64,000 bases of DNA, from NCBI RefSeq assembly GCF_005116575.1, contig NZ_SWCN01000027.1:1-64000 (forward strand). Direction: 5' to 3'. Shown here one piece after another: positions 62,232-64,000 of the stretch (within the stretch, counting starts at the first letter, position 1; the number at the start of each line of letters is the position of its first letter). The notes beneath the pieces were generated by a model, which searched no databases, was not told where the DNA came from, and worked only from the letters and a program-made list of their open reading frames with translations. The position numbers and the translations under genes were made by a program. This stretch comes from Desulforhopalus sp. IMCC35007 (GTDB taxonomy: Bacteria > Desulfobacterota > Desulfobulbia > Desulfobulbales > Desulfocapsaceae).

Positions 62232-62443
62232 TCAGCCGTTGATTTCAGGTCTGTAGACCTCTGCAACTCCGAAATAATCTGCTCGCAGTACCAGATCGTC
62301 TGTTCTTCCTGCATTAATTCCGCTGTTTATACCGTCGAAGGAGTCATCAAGGGCGGCTGGCCCCCCATGTCTTGAACGTTCTTGCCGCCTGGTTCTCCGC
62401 CGCACTTTTTGAACTCCCAGCAATTGAGTCTCTCTTCGCGCAT
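62232..62443 (-). pseudogene. broken two-CW domain gene
   Basis: On the minus strand an ATG at 62443 starts MREERLNCWEFKKCGGEPGGK, close to the starts of the kinase and phosphatase two-CW domains. After about 27 codons the frame shifts: the next homologous part, ALDDSFDGINSGINAGRT, lies in another frame, and the second CW half is replaced by unrelated residues ending at 62232. So this is a frameshifted, truncated copy. It may come from a single-domain two-CW protein or from one of the two fused proteins. Confidence 0.75.
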
Positions 62444-62584
62444 ATGAGTGTAGTGGAAAGTGGAGTACAGGCAACAACAAGTGTTGCCACGTGACACAGT
62501 AAACAGTGTGTGATTCGGGGTGGAACTCGAAACACCTTGCCTGACACCTTATCGGTCTCAAGACAGCCTGCTGATTGTGCTCGG

Positions 62585-63019
62585 TTACCTCATTTTTCGC
62601 CAACCTTCACTGATAAAGCGTTTTTCCCGCGTGAGGCCCCATTCTTTCATCGCCTGGATGTAGGCCAGCAGGTCAGTTTTGGCAAGAGCTTGAATTTCTT
62701 CCCGTTCCATGTTGCGTGTTGCGGTGTCATCCGGAGTGATACCGACCCAGGTGACATAGCCTTGGTCGAAGATCCAACTCGCATTCAGTTGATCTCTATC
62801 TATTCCGAAAGTGGATGCATGGGACCTGATGATATCCATATCCAACTCAAGTATCCATCCGTTGTCCCAAACCCTCTCGGGTCGGTCGTGTTCTTGTCCC
62901 TGACCACAGTCAGGGCAGAAGAGGGTGGTGACGGATTTTTCATCGAGGAGCATCTTACCAAAAAAAATCTCTGCACTTTTTCTGCCGCACTGGCATTGTA
63001 CATGATAGCTCTCACACAT
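62585..63019 (-). CDS. zinc-ribbon hypothetical protein
   Basis: This 144-residue protein begins MCESYHVQCQCGRKSAEIFF and has a CQCG pair and a CPDCG pair (TLFCPDCGQG), a likely zinc ribbon. The rest is helical (EREEIQALAKTDLLAYIQAM). GAAGGAG lies eight bases before the ATG. It stands 68 bases downstream of a hemerythrin-like gene and probably shares its transcript. No function is proposed. Confidence 0.7.
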   Translation of the reverse strand: MCESYHVQCQCGRKSAEIFFGKMLLDEKSVTTLFCPDCGQGQEHDRPERVWDNGWILELDMDIIRSHASTFGIDRDQLNASWIFDQGYVTWVGITPDDTATRNMEREEIQALAKTDLLAYIQAMKEWGLTREKRFISEGWRKMR

Positions 63020-63086
63020 GGTTTATTCTCCTTCTGTTTCGTGATCCTTGTTCTCTGCAGTTTGTGGGGCGTGCAGGTAAGTTGTG

Positions 63087-63866
63087 TCAGCTAAACTGAT
63101 GCTCAAGTCCTTCGATGAAGAGCTGAAATTTTCGGTCATTCAAAGCAAGTCTTCTGTCAAAATTTTCAAAACGGGTTGTGAGTTCATTTACTTGTTCCTT
63201 CGCCAGCCTGCTGTCCAGCCAGGGAAAGAGTACTTCATCCTCCTTGTGGATATGCTCTGACAGGAGAGCGGCATATTCCTGCAAGTTAGAGGTAAGAACT
63301 TCAATGTTTACTGTATCAAGGGCATAGAGCATTTCTTGAACAAGGGCTCGTGCTTTCCGGTGATCTTCATAGATGACACGAAATATTTCCGCAGTGTCAT
63401 CGAAATAAGTGAAGAGAATGTCTTCTTCCTTGCCATGATGCAGGTGGTCGGCATAGGAGCGGATGAAGTCGATACCGTGTTCAACTACCCGTCGGTCCTC
63501 TGCAGAAGTGAAGTCGAAGTCTTTAATCAGCTGTGGTATCAGCAGTAGCCAGCGTTTGATGAGTTTATGCTCATCGACCAGAACCTGGAGTGGAGCAGAA
63601 AAAACCTGCTTACCTGAAGATGTCAGCTTTCCTGCACTGTGCGACGAAACGTGGAGATTTCTTTCAGGGTAGATAGCAGCCTCGATGCGGCACATCAGCT
63701 CTTCTTCTGCTTCTCTGGGTATTTGATGGATTTCAAGAATATCCTTTAGCTGACAGATGCCAACGGTGCAAGGGCCACAGCCAATGCCATATTCCTCGAG
63801 AATTTTCTCGACTCCGGGAAATTCAGCGATGATGTCCTTTATCCCTTTGCTTCTGTATTTCTCCAC
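63087..63866 (-). CDS. hemerythrin-like (HHE) iron-binding protein with N-terminal Cys motif
   Basis: This 259-residue protein has residues 1-60 that resemble the DUF542/DUF1858-type domain of ScdA-like proteins (KDIIAEFPGVEKILEEYGIGCGPCTVG, with GCGPC). A linker leads to a hemerythrin four-helix bundle with di-iron ligands in DEHKLIKRWL, YADHLHHGKEEDILF, YEDHRKARALV and EHIHKEDEVLFPWL. Members sense or scavenge O2 or NO and repair FeS clusters. GTG start at 63866 follows GGGAGG. An FNR-type box lies 85 bases upstream. It heads a two-gene unit with the zinc-ribbon protein. Confidence 0.88.
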   Translation of the reverse strand: MEKYRSKGIKDIIAEFPGVEKILEEYGIGCGPCTVGICQLKDILEIHQIPREAEEELMCRIEAAIYPERNLHVSSHSAGKLTSSGKQVFSAPLQVLVDEHKLIKRWLLLIPQLIKDFDFTSAEDRRVVEHGIDFIRSYADHLHHGKEEDILFTYFDDTAEIFRVIYEDHRKARALVQEMLYALDTVNIEVLTSNLQEYAALLSEHIHKEDEVLFPWLDSRLAKEQVNELTTRFENFDRRLALNDRKFQLFIEGLEHQFS

Positions 63867-63950
63867 AACAGACCTCCCAGCGTACCTGTTAATTCAGAGC
63901 CTGGTTCAACACCTATAATAGGATGCTAACAGAGAAGGGGGGATGCTACT

Positions 63951-63964
63951 TTGACTTATATCAA
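63951..63964 (-). promoter_or_regulatory. FNR/HcpR-like box upstream of hemerythrin gene
   Basis: TTGACTTATATCAA matches the FNR/HcpR pattern TTGA(T/C)-N4-(A/G)TCAA. It sits 85 bases before the GTG start of the hemerythrin gene. HcpR-type regulators in sulfate reducers control NO- and nitrosative-stress genes, which fits. Seen by eye, not scored. Confidence 0.5.
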
Positions 63965-64000
63965 AATCAGGAATTTTGTCTGGTGAGAGTCTTTGTGTTT

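Noticed and set aside
1-64000. tRNA, rRNA or CRISPR loci
   Set aside because: I scanned for cloverleaf arms with TTCGA-type loops, conserved rRNA blocks and regularly spaced repeats, and found none that I could support. Short tRNA genes may still be missed by eye.

Overview
The window (64 kb, about half G+C) looks like chromosomal DNA of an anaerobic, respiring Desulfobacterota bacterium, most likely near the Desulfobulbales. This rests on gene content, not a database match. Evidence: a dissimilatory sulfite reductase locus (dsrA, dsrB, dsrL), an ETF:quinone-oxidoreductase-type FeS membrane protein inside a short-chain fatty-acid oxidation cluster, many PAS histidine kinases, two-CW domain proteins and GEMM-type riboswitches. 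I see no rRNA, tRNA, CRISPR array, prophage or intact insertion sequence.

Layout. 0-12.5 kb: stress and signalling genes. These are two CspA-like proteins, cyclopropane-fatty-acid synthase, Hsp20, two PilZ proteins, a PAS kinase/LuxR-type regulator pair, a tandem UspA protein behind a GEMM riboswitch, a response regulator with a Cys-rich tail, a DksA/TraR protein and a patatin-like lipase. 12.5-16.9 kb: a decayed stretch, YceH, an FAD-dependent oxidoreductase and a secreted Cys-rich protein. 17.3-18.04 kb: two divergent GEMM-like riboswitches with identical ~70-nt aptamers, each followed by a terminator, one facing the secreted protein and the other a 1364-residue subtilase/VWA protein. 18.3-25.9 kb: that subtilase, two or three small unusual ORFs and a YcaO protein, which together make a candidate peptide-modification locus. 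26-33 kb: a GH13 glucan enzyme, an SRPBCC protein, a diguanylate cyclase and a hybrid kinase, then 1.4 kb of decayed DNA.

34.2-43.9 kb: acyl-CoA synthetase, thiolase, 3-hydroxyacyl-CoA dehydrogenase, acyl-CoA dehydrogenase, an ETF:menaquinone oxidoreductase-like protein and a fused CoA-transferase. This is a nearly complete butyrate-type beta-oxidation module without a crotonase. 44.2-47.1 kb: a Cache-domain sensor kinase with a NarL-type regulator. 47.2-49.4 kb: an orphan TRAP binding protein divergent from a LysR regulator. 49.6-51.6 kb: flavodoxin, DUF1638 protein and a frameshifted FeS-flavoprotein gene.

51.9-56.8 kb (minus strand): c-type cytochrome, dsrA, dsrB, dsrL. The DsrA motifs resemble the oxidative/early-branching type more than the classical sulfate-reducer type, and no dsrC, dsrD, dsrEFH or dsrMKJOP is present. 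56.9-64 kb: a VOC protein, a two-CW/cNMP-binding/Ser-Thr kinase next to a two-CW/PP2C phosphatase, an NAD-dependent epimerase, a broken two-CW remnant, a zinc-ribbon protein and a hemerythrin-like protein, with FNR/HcpR-like boxes nearby.

The genes suggest a respiratory, c-di-GMP-rich lifestyle: one active-looking GGDEF protein, two PilZ proteins and three GEMM riboswitches all lie within 30 kb.
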